Shown here: positions 26,513 to 37,339 of the stretch, one piece after another | How positions within the stretch are numbered: position 1 is the first letter of the stretch | Layout of the letters: each line of letters begins with the position of its first letter | Assembly: GCF_964355755.1 (NCBI RefSeq) | Contig: NC_092677.1 | Coordinates: 4,159,001 to 4,223,000, forward strand | Length of the DNA stretch: 64,000 nucleotides | Source of the DNA: Antedon mediterranea | Taxonomy: Eukaryota > Echinodermata > Crinoidea > Comatulida > Antedonidae | Direction: 5' to 3' | Translations under genes and position numbers: made by a program | The notes under the pieces: model-generated | Told to the model about the DNA's origin: nothing | The model's input: only the letters and a program-made list of their open reading frames with translations | Database searches by the model: none

Positions 26513-26904
26513 TTATTGAAAAATATTTTTTATTTCAAATGTTTTTGAATGTGTCATTTTATTGTCACATAATAGTTATTTTACCTGAAAAAAATGTAAT
26601 TTAAAGCAACAAATACTTAAATTGTCTGTCAGACAATGGTTTTTGGGTTTCTTTTCTTTTTTTATATGTGAATAAATATTATTTTTTTGTTACAGAAGTG
26701 AATACTCAATTTCTGTCACTTTAGTTAATTTTATTGCTAAGGTCAAATCTGGGGGTCACTTCATCACCCTAGATATTTCAATTGTGAAGTATCCTATTAC
26801 AAACACAAACTTTAATGGACTGTTTCGATAATAATTCAATGAATATCTGACAGTGAATATACCAGAAATGCTTAGGGATTTTTAATTTTAGCATGAAATG
26901 TCCT

Positions 26905-27080
26905 AATACTCTTTCCCAGACGTTTTTTGGGTCTACTGTAGCAGCTGGAATCAATAAATTATAGTGGAGTTTCCATTTTCACAAAACTGTCTGTCCTTAG
27001 AACTATAACTGCTGCTTGCTTTAGCTTCTGATTGAGTAGTCCTAATGGGACGTAGCGGGCTAGAGCAGCAGCCTGAAAAC
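26905..27080. repeat. Dispersed repeat C, copy 1
   Basis: Shares 'ctctttcc.agacgtttttt', CAGCTGG, ATAAATTATAGT.GAGTTT, 'caaaactgtc' and 'gggac.tagc.ggctagagc' with 60220-60395, in the same order and spacing. Confidence 0.65.
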
Positions 27081-27604
27081 ATAGAATTATTATATTACCT
27101 AGTCTATGGAAAAACTGAGAGCAAACATAAAACACACGTCTCATTTATCTGGTAGCCTAGGGATTACCCATAAATCTCCAGGGACCCATGGGCGTCACAG
27201 TTGTATATAGGTAATTTCTAATGTCATACTGCCACAATGTTACATAATTTATATATATAATTTATATAACATCAAATGCTCTATTAGATATAATTACAGT
27301 AATTTGGAGTGAATGGATTGAACACTACGTGATTGCATTGACGTTAAGGTAACTACTGTAGCTCCAGGGATGAGAATATTATTCCAGGTGCCTAAAGGTT
27401 TTCTGTGACCTTACAAATGTATGTAGTTTGACTTTCATGATTACATTTGTAACTAAACCTAACACACTGAATTTAATAGGTTTTTTTCTGGTTATGTTAT
27501 AAGTTTATATGATGGGGATATATAAAGGTAATACACTGACAAAGTGGCTGTGTTGCTGTTGTTGTTGTTTTTTCTGGCTGCTTTACTTTTACTTTATTGT
27601 TTTG

Positions 27605-27950
27605 GTTTAGCTTTTTGCTTATTTTTTATCTCCATTGAGATCCATCCACTGCATGATACCAACAGCATTGTCATTTTTCCACGCTTATTTCATTTTTTAT
27701 CTCCATTGAGATCAAGCCACTGATACCCACAGCATTGTCATTTTTTCAGTGCTTATTTTATTTTGTATCTCCATTGAGATCCAGCCACTGATACCCACAG
27801 TATTGTCATTTTCATTGCATATTTTGTTTGTACCTCCATTGAGATCCAGCCACTGATACCCACAGCATTGTCATTTTGTCAGTGCTTATTTTATTTGTAT
27901 CTCCATTGAGATCCAGCCATTGGCAACCAAGGCACTGTCATTTGTCCATA
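27605..27950. repeat. Tandem repeat, unit about 65-70 bp, 5 copies
   Basis: ATCTCCATTGAGATCCAGCC is repeated five times from about 27628, each followed by 'actgatacccacagcattgtcatttt' and 'gcttattttatttt'. Confidence 0.9.
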
Positions 27951-28937
27951 GATTTTATAGACCTTATATATATAAATTTATTTATTCAAAAGGAAAATTA
28001 CTGAAAACATTAAAAAAGCTAAAACAAAACAAAAAAGTACAAAAGTCAGAAAGAAATTACCAACCTTATTTATTCAACTAAGTGGTAGGTAGTCTAAAAC
28101 TCCAATAAAAACAATTGTAATGGTAACCAAAACTAAAAATTAATTTGGCAACCATTTTGGTAAATACAAAAAAATGTATACATACACCCAGACAGACACG
28201 AAACAAATATTAGACAAACACCACCCACACTGGGAATACTCCAGTATGGTTTCCATCTGGCAAAGATCTCAGAACAAAACACTTCTTCAAACAAACAGGT
28301 ATAGGCTACCTATAACCCTGATCTTATAAGCAGATGTACAGTGCTTGTAAACCCTGGGGCTAGGTGTATTTATAATTCAATTTTCATATTCAGTAAAATC
28401 TGTGTCAATGCACGCTGAGATTGAATAAGGAATGTATCTTCCTTTAAAAAGATAATACTGAAAGTTATCAAGAATCAGATAGACTTTCTTCATCAGTACA
28501 TCAATGAAGTAGCCTGGTTAGGTTTATCTAACTAATCTAATTTGCATGTTTAGGTGGCTCTAGTTATGATCGCCTGTAGTGGAACTCACCATCACGTACT
28601 AAAGTATATTTTAATAAATGAATTAAAGTATAATGGTAAAATACAATCATACACATTGTTCCTCGATTTATATTAAAATTTAATGGTAATAACATTTCAC
28701 ATAAGATTATATAGTTTTCATTTTAAGATATATTGAATTTTTTTTATTTTGAAAATATTTCATCCATATCAACAAACGTACAAACAGAAAAAGAAAGAAG
28801 AAAATTCCAAAATTCTAAAAATATATATATATTTAAACTATTTTCTAAATGGAGTTCAAAATTGAAAAAAAGTTGGGTGTCCCAACGGAAAGGTTCTTTG
28901 TATCGTTCCACATTTATTTTAATTAGAACAATATTTT

Positions 28938-29117
28938 ATGAGGGTGGTCCATCCAGCTGAAGCTGATCATGGAACCTCAGAACAATACAGAGCAATTCAA
29001 ACAATTTATAACTATACATTTTACGCTCCTGATATTCTAATTGAACCTTTGCGTATCACCTCCAAACTTTGTACGTCTGTGTACAGGATCAGGGCAGCCT
29101 ACGATGTTCTGAGATAA
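28938..29117 (+). CDS. Unassigned 59-codon open frame (possible exon)
   Basis: The ATG at 28938 opens a frame to TAA at 29115-29117 reading MRVVHPAEADHGTSEQYRAI and on through YNYTFYAPDILIEPLRI to AAYDVLR. Composition is balanced, unlike AT-driven chance frames nearby. A CCATCCAG at 28949-28956 could also serve as an acceptor into the same frame. No family is recognised and no partner exon was found. Confidence 0.22.
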   Translation: MRVVHPAEADHGTSEQYRAIQTIYNYTFYAPDILIEPLRITSKLCTSVYRIRAAYDVLR

Positions 29118-29439
29118 CTATTGGTAATTTTTTTTATCTTCTTTCTACGATCTACATAAATTTCAAAAAGAAAACCAGATTTTTTAGGTTAATCATGATG
29201 TTAATAGTTATTAGAATCCTTTGTTGAGCTAAAATTAGATGTTTGCTTATTTTCTTTATTGTAGCAAGGATTTGTTTCTCATCCTGCAGAATTCATACAA
29301 ATAATTGAAAAATATACTATGTGTTGGTTTTAACAATAGATAATTGTGCTTTTAAACAGTGTGATATTGAAGGATTAAAGATATACTGTAATTACTGTAT
29401 AGGGTTAATTAATCTATATTAATTGCACTGATTGTAACA

Positions 29440-29620
29440 TCAAACCTTGCACAAACCATCCTCCTAGGATCTTTGGAAGGAAAACGAAAACGAGGCTGTC
29501 CCAGAATGACTTAAAGGGATAACATCAAGACATGGAACATGCCATTCTACCAGCTTCTAGACTCTGCCGAAAATGGAAGGACTTGGAGCACTGTATCTCA
29601 TCTACTATGGACTTCCTTTC
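29440..29620 (+). mobile_element. Degenerate non-LTR retrotransposon C-terminal region
   Basis: The frame contains ILLGSLEGKRKRGCPRMT, a stop, then RDNIKTWNMPFYQLLDSAEN and GRTWSTV. This matches the common LINE tail 'G.L.GKR.RGR.R..W.DNI..W......L..A.DR..WR'. The internal stop makes it a relic. Confidence 0.65.
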
Positions 29621-30596
29621 TACCAAGCGTAAAAAATGACCCAAGAAACACTAGTTACCTAAAAGTATAGATATCTCTCCACCCCCCACTCGCTACCCCG
29701 ATACAAATCATATTCAACAATATTACAGTGGTTGATTGATTACATCAGAAATGGAGAATTTCCATTAAAACAACTCTCAATCAATCGGTTTCTGGAGATA
29801 CGTCACAATAATAGAAATTATAATAAAAATAATGAAGCTATATACTAAATGGTCCTTATATTGATTAAAGTAGCACAAAGCTGGTAAAAATGTTTTTACA
29901 ACATAATCAGACGGACGGAGACTAAAGGTCATTATTTTTGTAATACTATTAATAATTACTAATAATAATTTACGTTTCTGTGGAAACCATAGATGTACTA
30001 GGGCTACATAGATCGTCAACGATAGATGCGAAATGCAGTGGTGTAGCCACAAGAAATAGTGGTCCGGTTTTCACAAAAAAAGGGAACAATCTCTGTTCAA
30101 GCCACTGGATTGTCAAAGGCCTCTGAGAAAAAATTGGTCAGGTTGAAACAACTTTACCAACCGTACTGGTGGCTACGGCCCTGAAATTATTCACTAACAG
30201 TAAGGAGAGACCAGTAAAAATGGCCGTCACAGTTTAAATATTATTTAGTACAAGACAATAATCTAAAATAATATACTATATAAGAATATAAAAATCAGTT
30301 TACTGTAGCAAACGATGGTCAGACAGGTGATTTCTAACCATGCATTCCAATTTGCTGGTTTGCATTGTGGAAAATGCGTTGCCAAAGAGGGCCTAGTATT
30401 AGAGCTTAAATGGTAAATTTATTTCATAATCTATTTTTGTATATAAAAAAAAGAAAAAAATTGAAATAAATTGCACTTTTTAGCTGGAGACAGGATATCA
30501 CCTGAAACTTCCTCGATAATCAGGAGACTTGGGAGGTCTGTTGAAGCGAAATAATATTTTTAGCTTTAGTTATTTAAGGATCAATTCAAAAGAAGT

Positions 30597-30766
30597 TAAG
30601 CTCTGTCTCACTATCAAACTACTGTAGTTTGACAAATAATGTGATGTGCCTAAATATGGTAGTGATGTGTATAAATATGGTAGTCATATGACATCATCAT
30701 GTCCATATATGGGCACATCATATTTTTTTGTAACATAAACTATGATAGTGTAAGACAGAGCTTTAT
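30597..30766. mobile_element. MITE copy 6
   Basis: Left AGCTCTGTCTCACTATCAAA, right CTATGATAGTGTAAGACAGA. The core is in reverse orientation, with two 21-bp units and GACATCATCATGTCC. TTA flanks both ends. Confidence 0.8.
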
Positions 30767-31061
30767 TATAGTTGACCACAAACTTGCTCTGTAAAGCAGG
30801 TACGCTCAGGCTGCCGGCGACTCGACACACTTTCAATTTCATTATATCCATCAATGGAAGAAAAGAAATCAAACATGAAGAGAATTCAACCATACCTCAT
30901 GTCATGCCGACTACTATTGATTTCAGATATTATAATTGACAGACAAATGTGTGTCTTCTGTTGAACCCATGCAATGTATTGTACCGTCATGTTGTCTTTG
31001 ACAAAGTAGGATACGGGTATAGCTTAGGGATAAATGTTAGACCCTGTGCCGTCTATGTCAG

Positions 31062-31139
31062 TGGGAGTTGGTTATTATTACATTTGGTACCTCAAATATG
31101 CAAGAAAGCCCAATGTAGACAACACAGCAGATGCAACAG
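31062..31139 (+). CDS. Candidate internal exon of an unidentified gene
   Basis: A 78-bp open segment is bounded by a pyrimidine-containing acceptor (GTGCCGTCTATGTCAG, AG at 31060-31061) and a donor ACAG/GTAGAA. In the frame entered after two bases it encodes GVGYYYIWYLKYARKPNVDN followed by TADAT and a split codon. The aromatic YYYIWYL followed by KYARKP looks like a membrane-edge segment. It was missed by ATG-based frames. I do not recognise the family and no neighbouring exon is visible. Confidence 0.3.
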
Positions 31140-31269
31140 GTAGAAATGTATAAACTATAAGATAAGTTTATTGTATTATATAATAAGACAAGTTTTAAAT
31201 TAATTTAAATTATGGCCACTTCTCGTCAATTTTATTTATGTACAGTGCAGTACTTATATGCGCCATATA

Positions 31270-31311
31270 AGGCTCTGTCTACACTATTAGTTTATGTGAC
31301 AACAAAATGGA
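31270..31311. mobile_element. MITE fragment (copy 7, left end only)
   Basis: GGCTCTGTCTACACTATTAG then 'tttatgtgacaacaaaatgg', after which homology stops. Confidence 0.65.
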
Positions 31312-31424
31312 TACTAACAAGTATGACTTGAAACCAGAAAAACCCCCTTGCACTTCATGGTATTATATTATTTCTAAGTTTATTAGCATATACATTTAAG
31401 TTCTGTGTACACAAGATGCTTATA

Positions 31425-31588
31425 CAGCTTTGTCTACAATATTAAACTTTGTGACAATAAAATGTGATGTGCCTATATATGGACATGATGATGTCATCAC
31501 TACCATATTTGAACGTACCGTATCACTACCCTATTTGGGCACATCACACTTTTATGTCAAACTAGTTTGATAGTGTAGACAGAGCTCA
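31425..31588. mobile_element. MITE copy 8
   Basis: Left AGCTTTGTCTACAATATTAA, right CTAGTTTGATAGTGTAGACA-GAGCT. Core GTGATGTGCCTATATATGGA, with two 21-bp units between. Confidence 0.8.
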
Positions 31589-33018
31589 ACCTTAATAAAG
31601 TTCGAGCATATTGTTTAATTTTGAATCTTTCACTATTTTTAGATTAGAGCTTTATATATTATTTACATTTATATTGAACACAACAAATACATAATTATAA
31701 TTATTAAATAAACAAAAAAAACACAAGTAGTCATTTTTATACAAGCAATAAACGCAGCAAGCACAAGTGATGTATTCTTCATGTTGGATATTGTTTTACT
31801 AAATCTAATTGAGCGTTCACACTCAAATGTATCAAATGTAAAACATGTCATAGTTTGATATCTCTATTTAGTTTCATAAATTGATCATCAAATCTGTACA
31901 AAACGTGATAAATGTGTTTGGCTTCAAATAACTCTATAGATCACTGGCAATAGGGAGTATTTCTGTAATATGTTACTCAGTTTATTTCTTTCAATAAATT
32001 AAAATGTTATGATTTTTTTTACATAATAACTATGTTATTATATATATTATAAGAATAAAAAATTGAAAATTTGATATGAAATGTTATATCATTTTATTTT
32101 TATTTATCATATCAGCTTAAGCGGTAAACACATTAATAATGTACCAGATGAAATTCTAATTATTTGTGAAAAATGTATGTGATTTTTATCTGTAATCGTA
32201 AATTTTAAGAGGTAACTACTTCACAGTACAAATGTGTGTTACTTGATTGATTTTTGTATCTAAGTTTTAACTTCACAATCATTATGATTGGACAAAACAG
32301 AACAATGGCAAACCTCAAAAAGCTAGGATTGATTGCATGCCCGTCCCCCACCCCTTAAATTGAGAACCCCTCCCCATGATACTATTTACTATTTAAGAAA
32401 TCCAGCCTCCCAGACCTCTAATAAAACTACTTGTTGAAAATCTTTGATTTATCTTTGAATAAACTTATCACAAGATGAGTTATATTTAAAAGGATGAAAT
32501 AATTTTAATAAACTTCATATGTTGCGCAATGACATATCAAACAAAGGCTTTCCATAGTACTCTTATAGCTGCAATCTAGATAATTGAATAACATATACGC
32601 AAAAACATATTAACTCATTAGTTAGCGAACAAAAGGCATTTTTTAGTGTTCTAGTGTTATTATTGTTCATTGTGCAAAACTGTAGAGTAATCTTTGATCT
32701 CTTTGAAGACCTGAAAATGGCGCAAGATGCCATATATTAATTGGAAATGAATTAAATGTTCTCAAATGCTATTAAATGTTGCAAACGCTAATGAATTAAC
32801 GAGTACTTAATCCTATTAAAGGATACCAGAATTATAACAACATAATAAAGTCGTATTTATTGGAATATCATAAAAATAGTGACCTTTGACCTTCTTACCT
32901 TTCATGTAATTCTTCAGGAATCATAAAATATAACTTTACTAACCATATTTATTAAAATAAACGGGGCATGTTACAAATATTGCACTAAAAAAATAAACGC
33001 CTCCCCTGAATAATTGGC
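31589..33018. other. AT-rich intergenic DNA
   Basis: No gene, RNA or known repeat was recognised. Confidence 0.4.
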
Positions 33019-33114
33019 CATTTATGGACATGATGATGTCATTATTACCATATTTATGCATATCACTACTATATTTGGGCACATCACAATATTTTGATAG
33101 TGAAGACAGAGCTT
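33019..33114. mobile_element. MITE copy 9, left-truncated
   Basis: 'atttatggacatgatgatgtc', two 21-bp units, GGGCACATCACA and TTTGATAGTGAAGACAGAGC. The left terminal repeat is absent. Confidence 0.7.
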
Positions 33115-33689
33115 TACATCTGAGTTAACAGTGCCATAAACTGACCGAACTGAGCCGTCAAATAGAGAAGTCGGTCACTTTTATACTACGTGTTGTATCC
33201 ATTCATTAATGAAATATTAACAAAATTGCTAGATTTAAAAGGATTCAAAGTACAGAACAATGCGTTATTGCAGAATAAATTATCAAATTAATTGCAGTTA
33301 GTTTAATTTCTTTCTAAATACAATAGATTCTCTAGACAAATAGTACATTTGCACTATTTTGTTTGTTTGTTTTTATTTCTTGCTCATATAAAAATAACAG
33401 TGGAACAGAAATATACATCAAAAGTCACAGACTTAAAAAACAACAAAGTCAGAACAAAGAAAAGAAACAGGCAAATTCAGTCCAAAGACAACAAAAAAAC
33501 GAGTAGGAGCAAAGGATAACCCTCTAAACCCGGAGGTTTGTATCCTGAGGGGTCCCAAAAAGAAAAAAACATAGGAAAAATGAACAATCAGATGGCAGGA
33601 AGTGAGAAAAGGCCAAAGTTAGTCAACTTATATCAGTTAAAATAAGATTTGTTTATTTAACACAGATAAAGATGCATCATCATCAATGC

Positions 33690-33762
33690 ATTTAATTGAG
33701 GAATTGAACCCAGGTTTTTCTGTGTGATAGTCAATTTTCCTAACCACTCGGCTATACCACAT
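33690..33762 (-). repeat. tRNA-derived SINE head (or tRNA pseudogene)
   Basis: On the minus strand TAGCCGAGTGG (33754-33744) matches the A box, and GGTTCAATTCC (33710-33700) the B box at the right spacing. The stems do not form a full cloverleaf and the middle is non-tRNA-like, so a SINE head is likelier than a functional tRNA. Confidence 0.55.
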
Positions 33763-33949
33763 CTACGAAATAGAATATTGAAATTCTGTGATGTTGGTAT
33801 CATCCTTCCAGCATTGATGCAATCAAGTAATATAGAGGGCTCACTACCTAAATATTGATTCGTCTATTTAGAACCTCTGCTTTATGAGATCAATTTCATA
33901 TTTATTTTTATTCTATCTGAATGAATATTGTACAATAGTAACTTACTCG

Positions 33950-34255
33950 GGTTGAATGTTCTCTCATGGATGGTCTCAAGCCTAGCCTGGCTTAGTTGGA
34001 TTGGACCCCATTGGAAATAAGTTTACTTTTTATTTGTCGACTTAATGGGTTATCCTAGTATTCTCTTTAATATGTACATTGTATATTTTAACTATTTTTA
34101 TGAATATCGAATAAAATCAATCAATCAAACACCGATAACGAACGAACATCGTACACTAGCTATTAGGCCTAGCCTGGTGTTGTCTAGTTGCTGCATTAAT
34201 TGTCTTTCATCTTTTGGAAGAATGCAAATTGGGGAAGACCCAGTAGTTCGGTTGA
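33950..34255. repeat. Dispersed repeat A, copy 2, interrupted by a LINE tail
   Basis: Homologous to 22375-22600. About 34000-34130 is inserted material reading 'ccattggaaataagtttac', 'gggttatcctagtattctcttt' and a terminal (AATC)n. This matches the 3' tail style of CR1/L2-type retrotransposons. Confidence 0.6.
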
Positions 34256-34407
34256 TACGATGAAATTGATATATTTTAGCAGACAAAAGATACATGAATA
34301 TAATATACAGTTCCATGAAACATTCAGTCTGCAGATTGAAACAATACACAGACTGAAATAAAGGAAAATGGATCTATTTTCTGCTTACGTTTTCATGATC
34401 AATCGTG

Positions 34408-37109
34408 TCAAACTTTATAGAGGTCAAGGTCATCAAGCTGTGTTTCGTCGTTATCTACGTATTCTATTATTACATCCCCACCGTTGAACAGAGGTTCGTC
34501 TTCATGGAGCAGTTTGGTCAGCTTCGCATCCATCGGGAATGTTGAACCAACAACCGGATGGAAAAGTCGGAGTTTCTTAAAGAAGAAAATAAAGATTTTT
34601 TTTTTAAAGCTCTGTCTACACCTATCAAACTTTATGAGACAATCAAAATGTGATGTGCCCATATATGGACATGATGATGTCGCTACCATATTTAAGCATA
34701 TCACTACCATATTTGGGCACATCACACATAGACAGAGCTTTATACAAGCATATACATAAAAAAAACTTGTAGAGCTTAATTAATGGGACACCTTCAGGAT
34801 CCATAGAAGTATCTTCTAAATAGCTGTTAGTCTTAGTGTTATAAACATATTATTGTCACAGGACAGTGTCCCTTTAGATGTCCCCACCCCAAGAAAAAGG
34901 GGTTGTGTTATTACATATATTGTCCCTTGTTTGTTTCAAAGGACAGTTCCCCTTTATTAGCTGCCCCTCTCCCCAAACAAGAAAAGGGTTGAACTTAGTG
35001 CTAAAACTTATATTGTCCCTTAGTTGTTTCATATGACAATATTCTTTTAATAGAGGTGTTTTCCCAACAGGTTCCATTGAGCATGCAATTTCAGATAATA
35101 GGTATTTTTATTTACCTTACTATCTGCTAGATTGTTTTCGTTCCTTAAGCTTGCCATAGTTGCTATTTTGTCCACAAGGCGACCTACACTCCATTCTTTT
35201 GAAAAATACATTGCTTTGCTCTTCTCTTTACACCGATGTTCAATGGGTAAATATACTTGGAAATATAAACGTTCAGTCTAAGTAAAACAAATGCAATAAA
35301 GAGTATTAATAAGATCAATTAATTAATTAATAGAAGGAAATTTAATAAGATTAATTAATAGAGAGAATTCGCTTATATTTTACAGAGCAAATAAAGAGAT
35401 AATTTAATATTTAAAAAAAATTAAATATAATTTTAACTTTTAGTGCTTCATTTGAGGCTTAGGGAGTAGAGTTGAAAGAGTCGTAAGTTACAACCCTGAT
35501 ACTACTGTAGGTCAGGATTGAACCTTGGACCTTGGGATTAGAAGGCAAACATGTTAACAACCAAGCCACAGCTGCACTACCTGAGGAATAGAAGCATCAC
35601 CAACTGCATGCATCTTCATCTTTATGAGGGCCACCTTAGCAGCGGTCTTCTGTGCCTTGCTGCTCAGCTGTTTCTTTGGTTTGGGTGGCTTTGATTTTAT
35701 CGAGTCTGCAGGAGAATGATAAAAATAAATTTAAAAAATAAACATTTACTGTAAGCCTACTGCAATTAAAGCTGGGTTCCTTTTGTTGACCTTTAGCTTT
35801 TACTGTACCTGTTATTTTTTTCACAAGCTCAGCTGTTTTTTGCATTGGTTCTGGCTTTTCTATCAGCATTGCACAGGAATGATCTTGTTGATGTCGATGT
35901 CTGAAAAACAAAATTGAATTGAAAAATTACTTTGTAAATTGTTACGTAGTGATACAGAACATATCTGCTTGAAATAAAAGAACACTTTTTTTTCTTGAAG
36001 TGCCTTTCTTAGACACCAGCAGTGAAAGTGCTACTAAATATGGAGATGATGGTCACTTTCTGGCCAATCATGCCTGTACACCTTACCGAAGGCAGAAGTT
36101 CTTTCTGCAATGTTCACATATAACTTGTGTGGGTACTTTATCCTTGCACTCAGTTAGTTCACATGGATATGATGAGAAAGTTGATGTTGGAGGTTCTGAT
36201 GATACTCCTCCAGTATCTTGAACATCCTATATGGAAAAACAACTATGTATAAGTGAAAAATGAAATTTTTTTTCAGGATATTAATTATATTTTTATTTCA
36301 TGCAACTTACTTGTATGCATTGGTGCAAGGATTTGCTTCGATGATCTTTACTATAATTAAAAATATTGTTTTCATATAAGTTATAACCATATATGATTGC
36401 TGATGAATAAATATAGAATTATAAAAAAAGTACAAACAAATCTATATATAAACTTGTAGGAATAATATTATTAATTGATACTTTCAGTCACACACAAATA
36501 TGACTAATGTCATGTGTAATAATTATGTTAGTCAACACTAGGGCCAGGCCTATACTTATAACATTATACATTAACATTGTGTTTGTTTCCTATTAACTTT
36601 AGACTTTGAAATTGATCGTAGATTTTATTTTTTTAACATACCAAAAGACTTGACAACAGTCCTCACAGTTGAATGGAAGAAAATCTGAATAGAAAAAAAA
36701 AGGATGTGTGTTTGGAATGTAAAATTGATGTTTATTTTTAATTAATTAATGTTTTAATTAGTCTAGAATTAAGTAAATGATAAATGACCAACACAACCAA
36801 CCACAAACAAAAACAAAAGGGCTAGGCCTGTGTCTTGTTTTGGACTCTCATGGAGCAGCCACTCAATCAATCGGCGAAGAAGCCCTGGTGGTACGGTGCG
36901 GGTAAAACAAGTAGGAGGCGGCCTAACCTAGATCGATCTTACGCCGCGAATACGTTTCATTATTATTTTTAGAGTCGTTATTAATTACGTTCATTTCAGC
37001 TCATGTATTAACAAAGGAAATTTAATTTATTCATGTAACTAACTAATAACTAACCAAGTTGATTGCAATTTGGAAAAGAACAGTGTTCGCCGATTTCAAG
37101 TTCAGCCAT
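34408..37109 (-). CDS. ZFAND1: AN1-type zinc finger protein 1, 8 exons, 274 aa
   Basis: Exons (minus): 37109-37055, 36684-36642, 36350-36311, 36226-36087, 35900-35809, 35705-35581, 35277-35116, 34575-34408. All have GT/AG junctions and consistent phases. Two perfect AN1 fingers are visible: C10-X4-C15-X9-C25-X2-C28-X4-C33-X2-H36-X5-H42-X-C44, and C68-C73-C83-C86-C91-H94-H100-C102. The conserved AAKVALIKMKMHA follows, then a ubiquitin-like C-terminal part (ERLYFQVYLP, then EPLFNGGDVIIEYV). The length fits the human 268-aa protein. Known family role: binds p97/VCP and the 26S proteasome to clear stress granules. The start is the MAELEIGEHC methionine by homology, although the frame stays open upstream to an ATG at 37292. 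It is divergent with PSMG2. Introns carry a MITE and a SINE. Confidence 0.96.
34605..34742. mobile_element. MITE copy 10, in ZFAND1 intron 7
   Basis: AGCTCTGTCTACACCTATCA at the left, GTGATGTGCCCATATATGGA, two 21-bp units, and 'acatagacagagct' at the right (right TIR shortened). Its left edge is only about 29 bases from the exon 8 acceptor AG. Confidence 0.85.
34855..35075. repeat. Imperfect tandem repeat, unit about 85-90 bp, 2.5 copies
   Basis: 'attgtc(c/a)..aggacagt.tccccttta..tccccaccccaagaaaaagggttg' appears twice, with a decayed third part near 35025. It lies in ZFAND1 intron 7. Confidence 0.7.
35500..35575 (-). repeat. tRNA-derived SINE head in ZFAND1 intron 6
   Basis: On the minus strand TGGCTTGGTTGTTAAC resembles an A box, and GGTTCAATCC (35524-35515) is a near-perfect B box about 40 bases downstream. 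There is no complete tRNA cloverleaf. Confidence 0.5.
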
Positions 37110-37339
37110 CGCGGTTTCTTCGACAGTATGAAACGGAACCTTCACCGTGCTAAAGTTTTCGTTCTGGCCAATCGGATCGTCGGATTGTTGATTTTTTTTC
37201 ACACAATAGGACTTCAGTGGATACAATTTCTCATCCACCATGATTTCGCAAATTGTATGCTTGACTAGTTTCGATAAACAACCGCGTGCCACACAGTGTT
37301 TGTGAATTACTACTTTACTTTTTGATTCATTATTTCATA
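37110..37339. promoter_or_regulatory. Shared divergent promoter of ZFAND1 and PSMG2
   Basis: The two start codons face away from each other across 230 bp, which must contain both 5' UTRs and core promoters unless upstream exons exist. A CCAAT motif lies at 37168-37172. No TATA box was seen on either strand close to the starts, as expected for housekeeping bidirectional promoters. Two in-frame upstream ATGs for ZFAND1 (37292, 37241) fall inside this interval. Confidence 0.7.

Noticed and set aside
33690-33762. Functional tRNA gene
   Set aside because: A and B boxes are present but the stems do not pair into a full cloverleaf; better explained as a SINE head.
34484-34759. 91-codon plus-strand frame over ZFAND1 exon 8
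   Set aside because: Antisense shadow of a confirmed exon plus MITE sequence.
37050-37292. Complete 80-aa minus-strand protein
   Set aside because: Its last 18 codons are ZFAND1 exon 1 read through the donor; the upstream part has no homology support.
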